64,000 nucleotides of DNA from Candidatus Saccharimonadota bacterium (GCA_029288485.1 JARIHC010000006.1:62001-126000); one strand, 5' to 3'. Positions 31,665-40,496 are shown, counted from the stretch's first letter. Notes: generated from the letters alone by a model not told the origin. Numbers and translations are program-made.

Positions 31665-32450
31665 ATGTCTGAAAAGCCGCAAGATGTACAAACTGTAGAC
31701 CTTCCAGGTCTTAAATCCAGTGAGATTGATCTTATGTCCGCCGATGTTCGTATCGGCCAAGCTGAATCTGGTACGGAGCATCCTCAGCTTCTCCTAGAAG
31801 GTGGCTCTGATGCTTTTAAACACTCTTTTAATGACGGGCACTTAACCGTGCAAGAAGGAGGCGAGAGCGATATTACTATAGACGGCGACAGCACTGTAGT
31901 TATCAGCGGAGTCGACAAAAGCCGAATCAATATTCAAGGCGGCCGTATTAGAGCGGGCGGAGTAGTCATTGGCTCTAATATCAGCAGTCGGGGCAGTGTC
32001 CAAATCGGTAATGTCCAGGTAAGTTCAGGCAAAGACGGCACTAGAGTAGTTTTAGGCGGCGATATAAACGAATCAGCTCGCCAACGAGCTACATTGCTGT
32101 TGCCCGAAGGCCACATGGCGAGCCATAACATTTCTACTCAATCCGGCGACATAGATCTAGAAAATCTAACAGCCCGTATATTAAAAATCGCTACGCAGTC
32201 AGGAGATCTAGCTCTGCAAAGCGTAGGCGTTGAAAGTATCTCTGCAGAGACTCAGGGGGGCGATGTCGACATGGAAGGCGTCAAGTCATCTTCGACCGTC
32301 AAAGCCAAAACTATGGCAGGCAACGTAACTTTACGAGACAGCTCAGCTCCTGCATGGAATCTAGAGACTATGAGCGGCAACATACGAGCGAAGAGCGTGG
32401 AAGGTGAACTAGACACTTCTACCATGTCCGGCCGCACCCGAGTCTCGTAA
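31665..32450 (+). CDS. DUF4097-like beta-strand repeat protein (putative adhesin fold)
   Basis: A 261-residue protein. The second half is a repeating beta pattern with S-G-D/G-D-V steps (STQSGDIDLENL, TQSGDLALQSV, TQGGDVDMEGV, TMAGNVTLRD, TMSGNIRAKSV), which is the DUF4097 right-handed beta-helix type. There is no signal peptide or membrane helix, so it is probably cytoplasmic or exported by an unusual route. Such proteins often accompany envelope-stress or membrane-organising systems. It starts without leader after the ribozyme. Confidence 0.82.
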   Translation: MSEKPQDVQTVDLPGLKSSEIDLMSADVRIGQAESGTEHPQLLLEGGSDAFKHSFNDGHLTVQEGGESDITIDGDSTVVISGVDKSRINIQGGRIRAGGVVIGSNISSRGSVQIGNVQVSSGKDGTRVVLGGDINESARQRATLLLPEGHMASHNISTQSGDIDLENLTARILKIATQSGDLALQSVGVESISAETQGGDVDMEGVKSSSTVKAKTMAGNVTLRDSSAPAWNLETMSGNIRAKSVEGELDTSTMSGRTRVS

Positions 32451-32581
32451 CAACCTGAGTAATTAAATTTTCTTAGTTGGGGGATTATTAAATTTGTGCG
32501 CAGCTTCCGGCGTTGAGGCATGTAATAATTTAGCCGAAAAATAATTACAAAAAAGCTAGAGTGTGCTTTACAATAATCATC

Positions 32582-33730
32582 ATGCGAAAGTTTGGCGTGG
32601 TTATTTTTTCTCTTATTTTGTTCGTCAGCCTGTTGGCATTAGCCTTTTCCACTAGCACCAACTCGGCTCTTACTAATCCCAGAAAAATTGAAACATGGTT
32701 AGGGCAGAGCGGCTTTTACGACAGCTTTGTCGATACTGCCATCAACCAGGCCAACAAGACCGCCGGCAACGACCAAGACGGCGGCGTTTCGCTGAGCGAC
32801 GCAGCCGTAAAGCAGGCCGCGGAGTCAACTTTTTCTTCTCAATTGATTCAGAAAAACACTCGCGTATTTTTAGACAGTAACTACGCCTGGCTTCGGGGGA
32901 AAACCGATAAACCGGCTTTTACGATTGATTTAACAAGCGCTAAAGCCAGCTTTGCCCAGAAAGTAGGCAAATATGTTACGACTTACTTATCTACTTTGCC
33001 AGCTTGCACTCCAAGTCAAACCGCCCAGATTAACCTTTCGAGCATTGATCCGCTAACACTGCAGTGCCGACCCACCGGCTTGGACCCCAAGACAGAAGGC
33101 GCTCTGGTCACAGAACAGATTGAGTCTAACGGAAACTTTCTGAGCAATCCCGTAATTACTGCTAAGACTTTTAACACACAAGGTGAAACTGACGCCACGC
33201 CTTATTACCAAAAGCTTGCTTCTGCACCCAAAATGTACCAGACCGCCGTTAAAGTTCCTTGGATAGCCGGCATACTTACAATTCTCAGCAGTATAGGCGT
33301 ACTGTTTCTAGCCGTACGAAAGCGTAAAGGCTTTAAGGTTATAGGTGTTTTACTAGCAATATCCGGTTTAACACTAGTGTTAACCAGGCTTGTTTCGGAC
33401 CAGATCTTTAAGGCTGTGGAAGGAAATATCTTTAACCAAGCTTCTGTCGGATCACTCCAGAAATCGCTAACCGGATTTTTGCACCACGTTGAAAGCCAGA
33501 TAGTTAAAGTCGATTTTTGGTTTGGTATTGCATACTTGCTGCTGGCGCTAGTAATTTTAGCTTTGTTGATCGGCACGCGGCAGCGAGGTCTGAGAATGCC
33601 AAAGCCTCTGCAAAACCTTACCCCGTCGGATACTGGACCACTGCCAGCCGCAAGCGCACAGCCATCTAATGATAAGCCATCCACAAGGCCAAAACCGCGG
33701 CCGTCAAAACCGCGCCGCTTAGTTCAGTAG
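32582..33730 (+). CDS. Membrane protein with large outer domain, unknown function
   Basis: A 382-residue protein. An N-terminal signal-anchor (about 3-24) is followed by an outer domain of about 190 residues with two Cys (ACTPS, LQCRP; a possible disulfide), then three helices (about 223-245, 250-270, 308-330) and a Pro-rich basic tail. ATG 32582 is chosen because a TACAAT box lies a few bases before it. No known family recognised. It stands between the DUF4097-like gene and the convergent leuB. Confidence 0.7.
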   Translation: MRKFGVVIFSLILFVSLLALAFSTSTNSALTNPRKIETWLGQSGFYDSFVDTAINQANKTAGNDQDGGVSLSDAAVKQAAESTFSSQLIQKNTRVFLDSNYAWLRGKTDKPAFTIDLTSAKASFAQKVGKYVTTYLSTLPACTPSQTAQINLSSIDPLTLQCRPTGLDPKTEGALVTEQIESNGNFLSNPVITAKTFNTQGETDATPYYQKLASAPKMYQTAVKVPWIAGILTILSSIGVLFLAVRKRKGFKVIGVLLAISGLTLVLTRLVSDQIFKAVEGNIFNQASVGSLQKSLTGFLHHVESQIVKVDFWFGIAYLLLALVILALLIGTRQRGLRMPKPLQNLTPSDTGPLPAASAQPSNDKPSTRPKPRPSKPRRLVQ

Positions 33731-34783
33731 TTAGAGATATGAAAGAATTTTGTCGGTCGCTTCAATCGTGGTGGCTTGGCCGCCCAGATCTTTAGTTCGT
33801 AAGCCCTCGTCAAGCGCCTTACTGACAGCCGTTTCTACAGCCTCAGCCTCACTTGGGCTATCCAGACCATAGCGTAACATTAAAGCTACGGAGAGGAATG
33901 TAGCTAACGGATTAGCAGCACCTTTACCAGCGATGTCTGGAGCTGAACCATGAATCGGCTCAAATAAACCTGGCGAGTCTTCTTTACCAAGCGATGCGCT
34001 GGGGAGCATGCCGAGCGAGCCACTTAACATAGCCGATTCGTCGCTCAATATGTCGCCAAACATATTTTCGGTTAATATAACATCAAAACTAGCTGGTTTG
34101 GATACGATTTGCATAGCCGCGTTATCTACTAAAAGAAGGTTCAGCTCAACGTCAGGATAATTTTTAGCGACATCCGTAACAACTTCCCGCCATAAACGCG
34201 AAGTTTCTAACACATTTGCCTTATCTACACTGGTTAATTTATGTTTTCTTTGCTGAGCTGCACGAAATGCTACATGCGCGATACGTTCTATTTCTTGCCA
34301 CGAATACTCACAAGTATCTTGTGCTGTATCCTTGGTTTTATCAGTGTGTCGAATACGGTCTTTTTGTCCAAAGTAAATCCCACCAGTTAGCTCGCGAACC
34401 ACTAATAAATCCACTCCCTCTAGTAATTCTTTTCGAATAGGGCTAGCTTCATATGCAGCAGGCGAAGGCCGGACAGGGCGCAGATTAGCAAATAACTCCA
34501 TGCCTTTGCGCAGATTTAATAGGCCTTGCTCTGGCCGCGGAGCTTCAGGGTCGCTTGTTTCCCATTTCTGCCCGCCTACAGCACCCAAAAGCACGGCATC
34601 AGAAGTACGGCATGCCTGTAGTGTTTCGTCGGTTAAGGGTGTGTCGTATTTATCAATAGAAGCACCCCCAATCGGCAAAGAGTTAATCTCAAAACTTCCG
34701 ACATAATTTAAAAGACGAGCCGCAGCACTTATAACCTCAGGCCCAATTCCGTCACCGGGCAGCACAATCACTTCTTTAGACAT
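33731..34783 (-). CDS. leuB: 3-isopropylmalate dehydrogenase
   Basis: A 350-residue NAD-dependent beta-decarboxylating dehydrogenase, third step of leucine synthesis. Marks are VLPGDGIGPEV at the start, LLGAVGGQKW, RKGMELFANLRPVR with substrate Arg, VVRELTGGIYFG (the LeuB-type signature), VDKANVLETSRLWR, NMFGDILSDE with metal Asp and EPIHGSAPDIAGKG for NAD. No other leucine gene lies in the window, which is odd for a lineage with few amino-acid pathways. A TATAGT box lies just before the ATG. Confidence 0.95.
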   Translation of the reverse strand: MSKEVIVLPGDGIGPEVISAAARLLNYVGSFEINSLPIGGASIDKYDTPLTDETLQACRTSDAVLLGAVGGQKWETSDPEAPRPEQGLLNLRKGMELFANLRPVRPSPAAYEASPIRKELLEGVDLLVVRELTGGIYFGQKDRIRHTDKTKDTAQDTCEYSWQEIERIAHVAFRAAQQRKHKLTSVDKANVLETSRLWREVVTDVAKNYPDVELNLLLVDNAAMQIVSKPASFDVILTENMFGDILSDESAMLSGSLGMLPSASLGKEDSPGLFEPIHGSAPDIAGKGAANPLATFLSVALMLRYGLDSPSEAEAVETAVSKALDEGLRTKDLGGQATTIEATDKILSYL

Positions 34784-34841
34784 AATAATACACTATAGTC
34801 AAGGAAGTCGAGAAAGGCAAGCTAATCAATATTGAGCTGAC

Positions 34842-36164
34842 TTAAAGGCGCATTGTTTCTGCGGCTTCTTTGCCCAATACGGTAGATTCAGCAACTGTTG
34901 CTAAGGGCCCTGTCATAGACATAGACGCAGCTATCGACAGACCTGTAAATACAGCAACCTTGGCTTTGCTTACGGATACTCGTTTTCTAGCATGCGATAG
35001 CTCTTCTTCAACTAAAGACTCCAGTAGCTGAGCATAAGCTTCGTCGGCCTCTTCTGGCTTGTCGGCTACTGTTTGTATTTCTTCGCCGTGATTTAAAACT
35101 ACATCGCCCACATAGCGCTTAGTCTCACTAGGAGCGTACACGTCGCCCTCATGATTACCAGAGCGATTACGCGACCGGCTAACCACCCGCTTAGTAATAT
35201 TCGCGCTAGCCTCGTCGGCCTCAATCTGAGCTGCCTGTTTAGCAGCCTGGCGAGAAAGTGATCGTTCTTTTAGGCGTTCGGCAATTGCGCCCTGGGAGTT
35301 TCGAGCAAACATGAAAGCCGTTACAACATTAAGACTATTTTCTACCATGTGTGTGCTGGCTTCTGTAGGCAACATACCAAAGCGAGTGGCCAGGGCAGTG
35401 CCTATTAGGCCGCTTACCATCGACATTCTAACTTTCTTGTTGCCTAGCAAGCGGCTGGCTACATTAGGCTTAGGGCCAGCATCTTGCAATCCTTCGCGCA
35501 TCTTATGTCTTTCTGTTAGAACAAGATCAGTGACTATGCTTAATCTCTCTTCTGCTAATCTTTCCGCCGTTGGTTTACCTTCGCTTTCGCCGGCAGGCGT
35601 TTCATTTTCGCGCTGAGAAGCTTCGCGAAAGGCCGCAACAACTGCCTCTTTATAATGTTGTTGTGCTGTCTCGCGAGCGCCTTTATCTTTACTAGCTAAG
35701 GCTCTTATGTATTCTTGGCGAGCCGCTTGCATGTCTGACTCTGGGCCAGCAGACTTTTTGCCACGCAACTCGTCAATTTCTGTCAAAGCCGTTTCTATAC
35801 CGCCGCCAGCGCGGACATAATCGCGTGTTTCATCTGATAATGTAGCACTGTCTCCAGCTAGTTCGTCTACGGCATTGCGAAGAAAGAGTACTCTGGCGTC
35901 AACCGGATCAACCTGCTCGCCATTTTGGTTAGCGCCTCCTGTAGGGGAAACATCATAATCTTGGCCGCCCGATTGCTGCTCTTCGAACATCCCAGGCTGC
36001 ATAGCACCGGTCTCCACAACTGGCACACCTTCCATCTGAGTCTGTAAGATGTCCGGTTGCCCAGCTACAGCCTCCGGATTATCTCCGGTGGGTTGTAGAG
36101 GCGCGCGTTCTGCAAGTGCTGACCCTGGCATAGCGTCCGCCTTATTGTGCTCCGCCTGCGCCAC
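34842..36164 (-). CDS. Hypothetical protein with charged helical body and two hydrophobic segments
   Basis: A 440-residue protein. The first 90 residues are polar and low-complexity; residues 95-230 are charged helices (many Glu, Arg, Ala). A hydrophobic segment lies at about 240-260 (SMVSGLIGTALATRFGML) and a second near the end at about 405-425 (VAVFTGLSIAASMSMTGPLA). No known domain. It overlaps the upstream 36142 gene by 23 bases in another frame, indicating translational coupling. It may act with that protein; function unknown. Confidence 0.72.
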   Translation of the reverse strand: MAQAEHNKADAMPGSALAERAPLQPTGDNPEAVAGQPDILQTQMEGVPVVETGAMQPGMFEEQQSGGQDYDVSPTGGANQNGEQVDPVDARVLFLRNAVDELAGDSATLSDETRDYVRAGGGIETALTEIDELRGKKSAGPESDMQAARQEYIRALASKDKGARETAQQHYKEAVVAAFREASQRENETPAGESEGKPTAERLAEERLSIVTDLVLTERHKMREGLQDAGPKPNVASRLLGNKKVRMSMVSGLIGTALATRFGMLPTEASTHMVENSLNVVTAFMFARNSQGAIAERLKERSLSRQAAKQAAQIEADEASANITKRVVSRSRNRSGNHEGDVYAPSETKRYVGDVVLNHGEEIQTVADKPEEADEAYAQLLESLVEEELSHARKRVSVSKAKVAVFTGLSIAASMSMTGPLATVAESTVLGKEAAETMRL

Positions 36165-36456
36165 CCAGCTGTTCGCTTAGAGAGGCGTCGACATCTGCTA
36201 TTACTTCATCACGAATTTCTGTAAGTGCTGGCACTCTTTCGGCAAGCCAATCCATGGCCTGTCCAGTCGATTCGCTTTCTTCAGCAACCCGCTGGAATTC
36301 CTCGGCCTGAGCTTCTGTTAGTTGATCGCCTAAGCGATCAGTCAGCTGAAGCAATATCAGCTCACTAACTGCGGCCTTTATTTTAGTACGTTGGGGTTCT
36401 TGCAGAGATTCGACCTGCTCAAGAAAACTAGTTGATTTTTGTTTTTTATCTTTCAT
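36142..36456 (-). CDS. Small acidic helical protein, DUF5663-like
   Basis: A 104-residue protein, Lys-rich at the start, then helical and acidic. LILLQLTDRLGDQLTEAQAEE followed by WLAERVPALTEIRDEVI recalls DUF5663, small CPR proteins of unknown role; this is a resemblance only. The ATG at 36456 lies nine bases behind a TACAAT box, so the transcript is almost leaderless; a longer upstream frame would start inside the promoter. Its end overlaps the 440-residue gene by 23 bases. Confidence 0.72.
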   Translation of the reverse strand: MKDKKQKSTSFLEQVESLQEPQRTKIKAAVSELILLQLTDRLGDQLTEAQAEEFQRVAEESESTGQAMDWLAERVPALTEIRDEVIADVDASLSEQLGGAGGAQ

Positions 36457-36465
36457 GATGCTTGC

Positions 36466-36495
36466 ATTGTAGCACATATACATACATTTTGTCAA
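36466..36495 (-). promoter_or_regulatory. Promoter of the 36142-34842 pair
   Basis: On the minus strand TTGACA (36495-36490), an 18-base spacer starting AAATGTA and ending GTGC, and TACAAT (36471-36466). It shares its spacer start with the promoters at 21725 and 47070. Confidence 0.82.
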
Positions 36496-36512
36496 TATTT
36501 TATGTAATTGAA

Positions 36513-36541
36513 TTGACTTAAATTAATATTCATGATATATT
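36513..36541 (+). promoter_or_regulatory. Promoter of the 36581 PRTase-like gene
   Basis: TTGACT (36513-36518), 17 bases, TATATT (36536-36541). It is divergent from the promoter at 36466, and the intervening DNA is strongly AT-rich. Confidence 0.72.
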
Positions 36542-36580
36542 AGATATAGTCATTTAATTTAAGTAAAACGAAAAATAAAA

Positions 36581-37402
36581 ATGCCTAATCCAACAATGAA
36601 AACAGAATCAGGACCGATGCCCGCTGACGGTGATTTTGGGGGTGGCTTTTCAGATATGTACGCAGACCGACATGGCAGCGGCCATATGCAATATGAAATA
36701 TTCACCGATCCTGAAAAGCGTCATGACCTTTACCAGATCGGCCGGTCTTTGTCCGATTATGTAGCGAATAACGGCGTTGGCGCTGTTTGTTTTATAGACC
36801 GTTCAGCCAGGCCTGCTTATGTTGCCATGGAAGAGTTTTGGAAATTACAGTACCCAGGCTTACCTTTGCCTGAAATTAGGTTTTTGAACCCCAAAGGCTT
36901 TGTCGCGCGCGAGGACATCGAAAGCGGCAACGTTAGCTTGACTGAACTTTTATATAACGACCGCAACAAGCAAGGCATGGAAGAAGACCCGAGCAATATA
37001 CGTCCTGCCGCGGACATAGTAGAGGAACTTCAGGAGGGCCTAGATAGAGACATGAAAGGCAAGAAGATTCCTAGGGAACGCCCAATTCTCTTGTTTGACG
37101 CCTGTATTCATACCGGCGATAGCGTATGGCCAATTATAGACAAATTTAAGAAAGCCGGGGTAGAAGACGTGCGTTTCGGCGTAGTTAGCGCATCTAATAA
37201 TCGTTCCGAAATCCAGCCTGACTTCGTAGCTATAGATGGAACGCCGGCCGCGGTATGCTATCCGTTTGCTAATGATCGTTCGACAACCAAAGTCTATGGC
37301 AGCATAGCTGCTGAGAAAAATCCTTCTGCGATGGAAGCTAGTTTTAGCCGCCAGCTAAGGCGGGAAATAAGCAGCGTGATTCACGAGTTCGCCACCCGCT
37401 AG
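36581..37402 (+). CDS. PRTase-like protein with SARP motif (paralogue type B)
   Basis: A 273-residue protein. It shares with the 16409 product, in order, FIDRSARP (71-78), an aromatic helix (AMEEFWKLQYPG), IRFLNPKG (99-106), and a PRPP-loop-like LLFDACIHTGDSV (170-182). In this copy the loop reads FDACIHTGD, with an acidic residue and TGD as in phosphoribosyltransferases. There is no signal or membrane helix. A tRNA-Arg gene lies downstream on the other strand. Substrate unknown; the pairing of two diverged copies suggests separate partners or substrates. Confidence 0.65.
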   Translation: MPNPTMKTESGPMPADGDFGGGFSDMYADRHGSGHMQYEIFTDPEKRHDLYQIGRSLSDYVANNGVGAVCFIDRSARPAYVAMEEFWKLQYPGLPLPEIRFLNPKGFVAREDIESGNVSLTELLYNDRNKQGMEEDPSNIRPAADIVEELQEGLDRDMKGKKIPRERPILLFDACIHTGDSVWPIIDKFKKAGVEDVRFGVVSASNNRSEIQPDFVAIDGTPAAVCYPFANDRSTTKVYGSIAAEKNPSAMEASFSRQLRREISSVIHEFATR

Positions 37403-37432
37403 CTTGTAATACAATCAAATAAGATAAAATCG

Positions 37433-37509
37433 TGGTACGCGTGGCAGGATTTGAACCTACGACCTTCGGCTCCGCAAGCCGACGCTCTATCCAGCTGAGC
37501 TACACGCGC
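37433..37509 (-). tRNA. tRNA-Arg (anticodon GCG)
   Basis: A complete cloverleaf with encoded CCA. Acceptor GCGCGTG pairs with CACGCGT (position 1-72 is G-U). The D arm has GCTC/GAGC, the anticodon stem TCGGC/GCCGA encloses TTGCGGA (anticodon GCG), and the T arm is GTAGG-TTCAAAT-CCTGC. Anticodon GCG reads CGC and CGT without needing inosine, unlike the usual bacterial ACG. Confidence 0.93.
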
Positions 37510-37579
37510 GTGTCTGCAACAGGGGTAATTCTAGCATGTCTGCATTAAATATGCCAGGGGTGCTAAAATAAACCACCGA

Positions 37580-37672
37580 GGAAGGGTGCAGGAGTGGTTG
37601 AACTGGCCTGTCTCGAAAACAGGTGTGCCGCTTTTCGCGGTACCGTGGGTTCGAATCCCACCCCTTCCGCCA
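37580..37672 (+). tRNA. tRNA-Ser (anticodon CGA)
   Basis: Acceptor GGAAGGG with CCCTTCC, anticodon stem CCTGT/ACAGG around CTCGAAA (anticodon CGA), a long variable arm typical of serine tRNA, T arm GTGGG-TTCGAAT-CCCAC and encoded GCCA end. Confidence 0.95.
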
Positions 37673-37682
37673 AATTAAGTTC

Positions 37683-38585
37683 TTAGTATTTAGCGGCTGT
37701 ATTCGCAGCCGACCGTTTATCGGCCTCTGTTGGCCTATGCCCACTTAGACTGCGTGGCCATAAATTATGCGAACGCACAGCTGCAATTTCCAGTGAGTAA
37801 AACATTACTTGCACCTGTAAATATATCCAGAAGAGAAGACCGAGCGCTAGTGCAAAGTAACTGTAGAGGGCATCTAGGTGTTTGAGTTCGCGTGATAATA
37901 GGTATCCCCCTAACACCTGTAGTATTACCAAGCCAGCGGCAGAGGTAAGAGCGGCCGCACGAGTCTCTTTGAAAGGTATGTGCCGGGGCAGGCTGATATT
38001 AAGCAGCAGTACGAAAATCCCAGACCAAATAATCAGATTAATGACGATGGATAGCAGCCGAAAAACCCAGCCGTGTCCAGCAGCCCCAGCTAGGGCAACG
38101 CTAATCGAGGCTACCACGAAGCCTACGCCGGCAATCAGTATAATACTCAGGCTTTTTAAAGTAGATTTAGGGAAGCCGTCCCGTTCTGAGTTCGGCACTT
38201 TCCAAAGATGCTGAACACCGCGCCGGAAAGCGTCGGCCACACCGTGAGCACCATAAAGAGTAAATAAAACACCTATTACTAATGCGAAGCCGCTTTTTTG
38301 AATAGTATTAACGTGGGCCGCAAGTTGAGCGCCAAGGACTGGAAAGTAGTTAGTAGCCCCTTTAACAATGTCAGCCTGCAATTCGGGGTGGTTATTGCTA
38401 AGATATTCTGTCAGCGTAGTTAGGATCAGAAGAAGCGGAAACAGCGACAAGAAAGCATAGTAAGTCAGTAAGGCCGCTTGGCGGCCTGCATCGTCCTCGT
38501 CGTACTTTTTAGCTACCGCCACCACAAGGCTAGGGAATCTATGTCGCCGCTGAAAGTTATCAAGCCATTGAATTAATTTTTGCAT
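37683..38585 (-). CDS. YihY/BrkB family membrane protein
   Basis: A 300-residue protein with six hydrophobic helices. RQAALLTYYAFLSLFPLLLILTT is the family's first-helix block with the ALTYY...LFPL pattern, followed by ALVIGVLFTLYGAHGVADAFR and the W-x-V-P loop, and a C-terminal LYSYFALALGLLFWIYLQVQVMFY block. YihY proteins were once called ribonuclease BN but are now regarded as inner-membrane proteins of unclear function. It lies between tRNA-Ser and a short acidic gene. Confidence 0.93.
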   Translation of the reverse strand: MQKLIQWLDNFQRRHRFPSLVVAVAKKYDEDDAGRQAALLTYYAFLSLFPLLLILTTLTEYLSNNHPELQADIVKGATNYFPVLGAQLAAHVNTIQKSGFALVIGVLFTLYGAHGVADAFRRGVQHLWKVPNSERDGFPKSTLKSLSIILIAGVGFVVASISVALAGAAGHGWVFRLLSIVINLIIWSGIFVLLLNISLPRHIPFKETRAAALTSAAGLVILQVLGGYLLSRELKHLDALYSYFALALGLLFWIYLQVQVMFYSLEIAAVRSHNLWPRSLSGHRPTEADKRSAANTAAKY

Positions 38586-38741
38586 TTAGTTTGAATCCTC
38601 TCTGTTATTACAGCACAGTGGCGTAGATTTATCCACTGTTTATCCTCCTTGCAGATTTTTTTGTTAAAAAGTTTACAGCTTTTCTTAGGCTAGGTGAGAG
38701 ACAATAACCTCCACTAAAACATAACCTGCAAGGGGGTAATT

Positions 38742-38867
38742 ATGTCACACGAAGAAGCTGAACTAATGATGGAAGAGCTGGAGAAGTGGGACGCCAAGCA
38801 CGCTAAACAAAACTTTATAAGTAAAATGGAGCGGAAGCTACACCGAAAAGAAAAGCGCCAGCCCTAA
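38742..38867 (+). CDS. 41-residue charged small protein
   Basis: ATG at 38742 with an AGGGGG ribosome site eight bases upstream, stop TAA at 38865-38867. The product is helical and highly charged: MSHEEAELMMEELEKWDAKH, then a basic end (ERKLHRKEKRQP). No family recognised. It overlaps the convergent 38864 gene by four bases. The strong ribosome site makes it likely to be translated. Confidence 0.6.
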   Translation: MSHEEAELMMEELEKWDAKHAKQNFISKMERKLHRKEKRQP

Positions 38868-39574
38868 AAGCGAATACGGCGCATTAAGCTGTCGACTGCG
38901 TCCAGCTTGTGTCGCTCAAAGGGTAATTGATCGGATAAAAGATTGACTATTTTTTCCTCATCTTCGGGTGCATAGTAAATGGTGGTAAGCGGAGCAAACC
39001 GTTTAAGCGGCATGAAAACTATACTTGAAAAAGTGCCTTCGGGCACAACAGCAAAAGACTTGAAAAGACCGTATTCAAAGTGTTTTTGACCAACTGTTAC
39101 ACCGCTACCGTCGACTCTATACTGTAATTGGCGAGGCTTGCGTCCAGCCAGTATCGCTAAAAAGGCTGCGCATATGAGCACCACGCCCGCTGAAACTTTA
39201 TCTCTTGTCAGCAGGTAAACAATTACGATTATTATGATTGTGGCAAGTAGCAAAGTTGCATACCACCCGGTTGATTTTTCATGAGCAACAAATTCGGAGG
39301 CCGTCCAGGTTACACCTTCGTCTGAACTATGCGCTTGGGTGCGATTAGGCTCGGGCTGTGTAGTGGCCTGGTTTTCGTTCGGCGAAAATTTAAACGACGA
39401 TTCGGTAGCTTGTTGTGGTGCTGCCGGTGACTGCACAGATTGCGGCGGCGCAGCCACGACTGGCGGCGAAGTCGGTGCAGCATCAATCGAGCTTTCGGAT
39501 TGGCCCGGCTTAATAACTTGGCCTGGTTGTTGGTTGTTGGCGTCTCCGCCCGCTGGAATACTTGCCTCTGCCAT
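38864..39574 (-). CDS. Membrane protein with Pro/Gln-rich head, unknown function
   Basis: A 236-residue protein. Residues 1-85 are a polar Pro/Gln/Ser/Ala-rich tail. A tryptophan-containing WTASEFVAHEKSTGWY stretch leads into two hydrophobic helices (about 107-125 and 129-147), followed by an alpha/beta domain of about 90 residues (QYRVDGSGVTVGQKHFEYG, AVVPEGTFSSIVFMPLKRF) that resembles a bacterial PH-like domain. No catalytic pattern seen. Similar two-helix plus PH-like proteins are common in CPR genomes. Confidence 0.75.
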   Translation of the reverse strand: MAEASIPAGGDANNQQPGQVIKPGQSESSIDAAPTSPPVVAAPPQSVQSPAAPQQATESSFKFSPNENQATTQPEPNRTQAHSSDEGVTWTASEFVAHEKSTGWYATLLLATIIIIVIVYLLTRDKVSAGVVLICAAFLAILAGRKPRQLQYRVDGSGVTVGQKHFEYGLFKSFAVVPEGTFSSIVFMPLKRFAPLTTIYYAPEDEEKIVNLLSDQLPFERHKLDAVDSLMRRIRF

Positions 39575-39655
39575 AAGCGTATTGTACCGTATCTGTCAGA
39601 TTTTGAGGAGAGGTCGCCTAGCTGATATAATCACCTCTGTTTGGCCTGCTGCGAG

Positions 39656-39745
39656 GGAAGGGTGACCGAGTGGTTTAAGGTACTGGTCTTGAAAACCAGC
39701 GTGCCGGAAACGGTACCGTGGGTTCGAATCCCACCCCTTCCGCCA
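39656..39745 (+). tRNA. tRNA-Ser (anticodon TGA)
   Basis: Acceptor GGAAGGG/CCCTTCC, anticodon stem CTGGT/ACCAG around CTTGAAA (anticodon TGA), long variable arm, T arm GTGGG-TTCGAAT-CCCAC, encoded GCCA end. Confidence 0.95.
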
Positions 39746-39778
39746 TATTAAGTTTCAGGTTACAATTTCTATCTGTAC

Positions 39779-39871
39779 GGAGAGGTACCCAAGTGGCTGA
39801 AGGGGTCGGTTTGCTAAATCGATAGGGGGGCGCAAGTCCCCGCGAGGGTTCGAATCCCTCTCTCTCCGCCA
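39779..39871 (+). tRNA. tRNA-Ser (anticodon GCT)
   Basis: Acceptor GGAGAGG with TCTCTCC (one G-U), anticodon stem TCGGT/ATCGA around TTGCTAA (anticodon GCT), long variable arm, T arm GAGGG-TTCGAAT-CCCTC, encoded GCCA end. It follows tRNA-Ser (TGA) by 33 bases. Confidence 0.95.
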
Positions 39872-39884
39872 AACTTATTAATTC

Positions 39885-40496
39885 TTAAGCGCAAGCGAAT
39901 ACTATAGCATCTACTTGGCTTGCGCCGGACGCTAGCAAAATAGAGGCAGCCGCTTCCAGCGTAGCTCCGGTGGTTACTACGTCGTCAACGATCACAATAC
40001 GATTGCCTCCCAACATATAGCCACTTTTTAGCTGAAAGGCGTTTCTTAGCTGCATTAAACGCTGCTCTCGCGATGCGCCTACTTGATGTGTTTGGCCGCT
40101 GCGTCTTAAACAATCCATGTAGGGCAGTTGTTTTTGTCTAGCCATATGGCGCGCCAGTAATTTGGCTTGGTCATAACCGCGTTGGCGAACTCGCTTGGTA
40201 GCAGTAGGCACGGGAACAATCAAGTCGTGTTCGTCCGTCTGCAGCAAGGCGGCCATGCGCATCGACATATCAGCGGCCGCAGCTTGGGCTCCCTGGAATT
40301 TAAGCTGCCATACCAGCTTCTTAGCTATAGAGTTATATGTGGTCGCAGCAGTGATCCGGCCCACTTTCTTTGGAGCGTGATTTTCTACAGGTGTTAGTTT
40401 AGCGGCGCATATGCAGCAAAGCAGAGCACCTTCTTGTCCACACCCCAAGCAATCATGGGGTGCAAATTTACTGATTAGAATATCTATAAGGCTCAT
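39885..40496 (-). CDS. comFC: ComF-family phosphoribosyltransferase-like protein
   Basis: A 203-residue protein of the ComFC family, linked in other bacteria to DNA uptake. It starts with a zinc-type Cys region (DCLGCGQEGALLCCICAAKL) and ends with a type I PRTase part: YDQAKLLARHMA, QVGASREQRLMQLRNAF and the PRPP loop IVIVDDVVTTGATL. The ATG at 40496 matches the family start; an upstream ATG at 40541 would add 15 residues. Competence proteins are expected in Saccharibacteria, many of which take up DNA. Confidence 0.93.
   Translation of the reverse strand: MSLIDILISKFAPHDCLGCGQEGALLCCICAAKLTPVENHAPKKVGRITAATTYNSIAKKLVWQLKFQGAQAAAADMSMRMAALLQTDEHDLIVPVPTATKRVRQRGYDQAKLLARHMARQKQLPYMDCLRRSGQTHQVGASREQRLMQLRNAFQLKSGYMLGGNRIVIVDDVVTTGATLEAAASILLASGASQVDAIVFACA

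Noticed and set aside
37487-37744. Minus-strand open frame over tRNA genes
   Set aside because: It overlaps tRNA-Arg and tRNA-Ser and the end of the YihY gene; the cloverleaves explain the sequence.
39675-39872. Minus-strand open frame of 65 codons
   Set aside because: It is the complement of two tRNA-Ser genes; repeated MAEREGFEPSRG-type peptides are a known artefact of such tRNAs.
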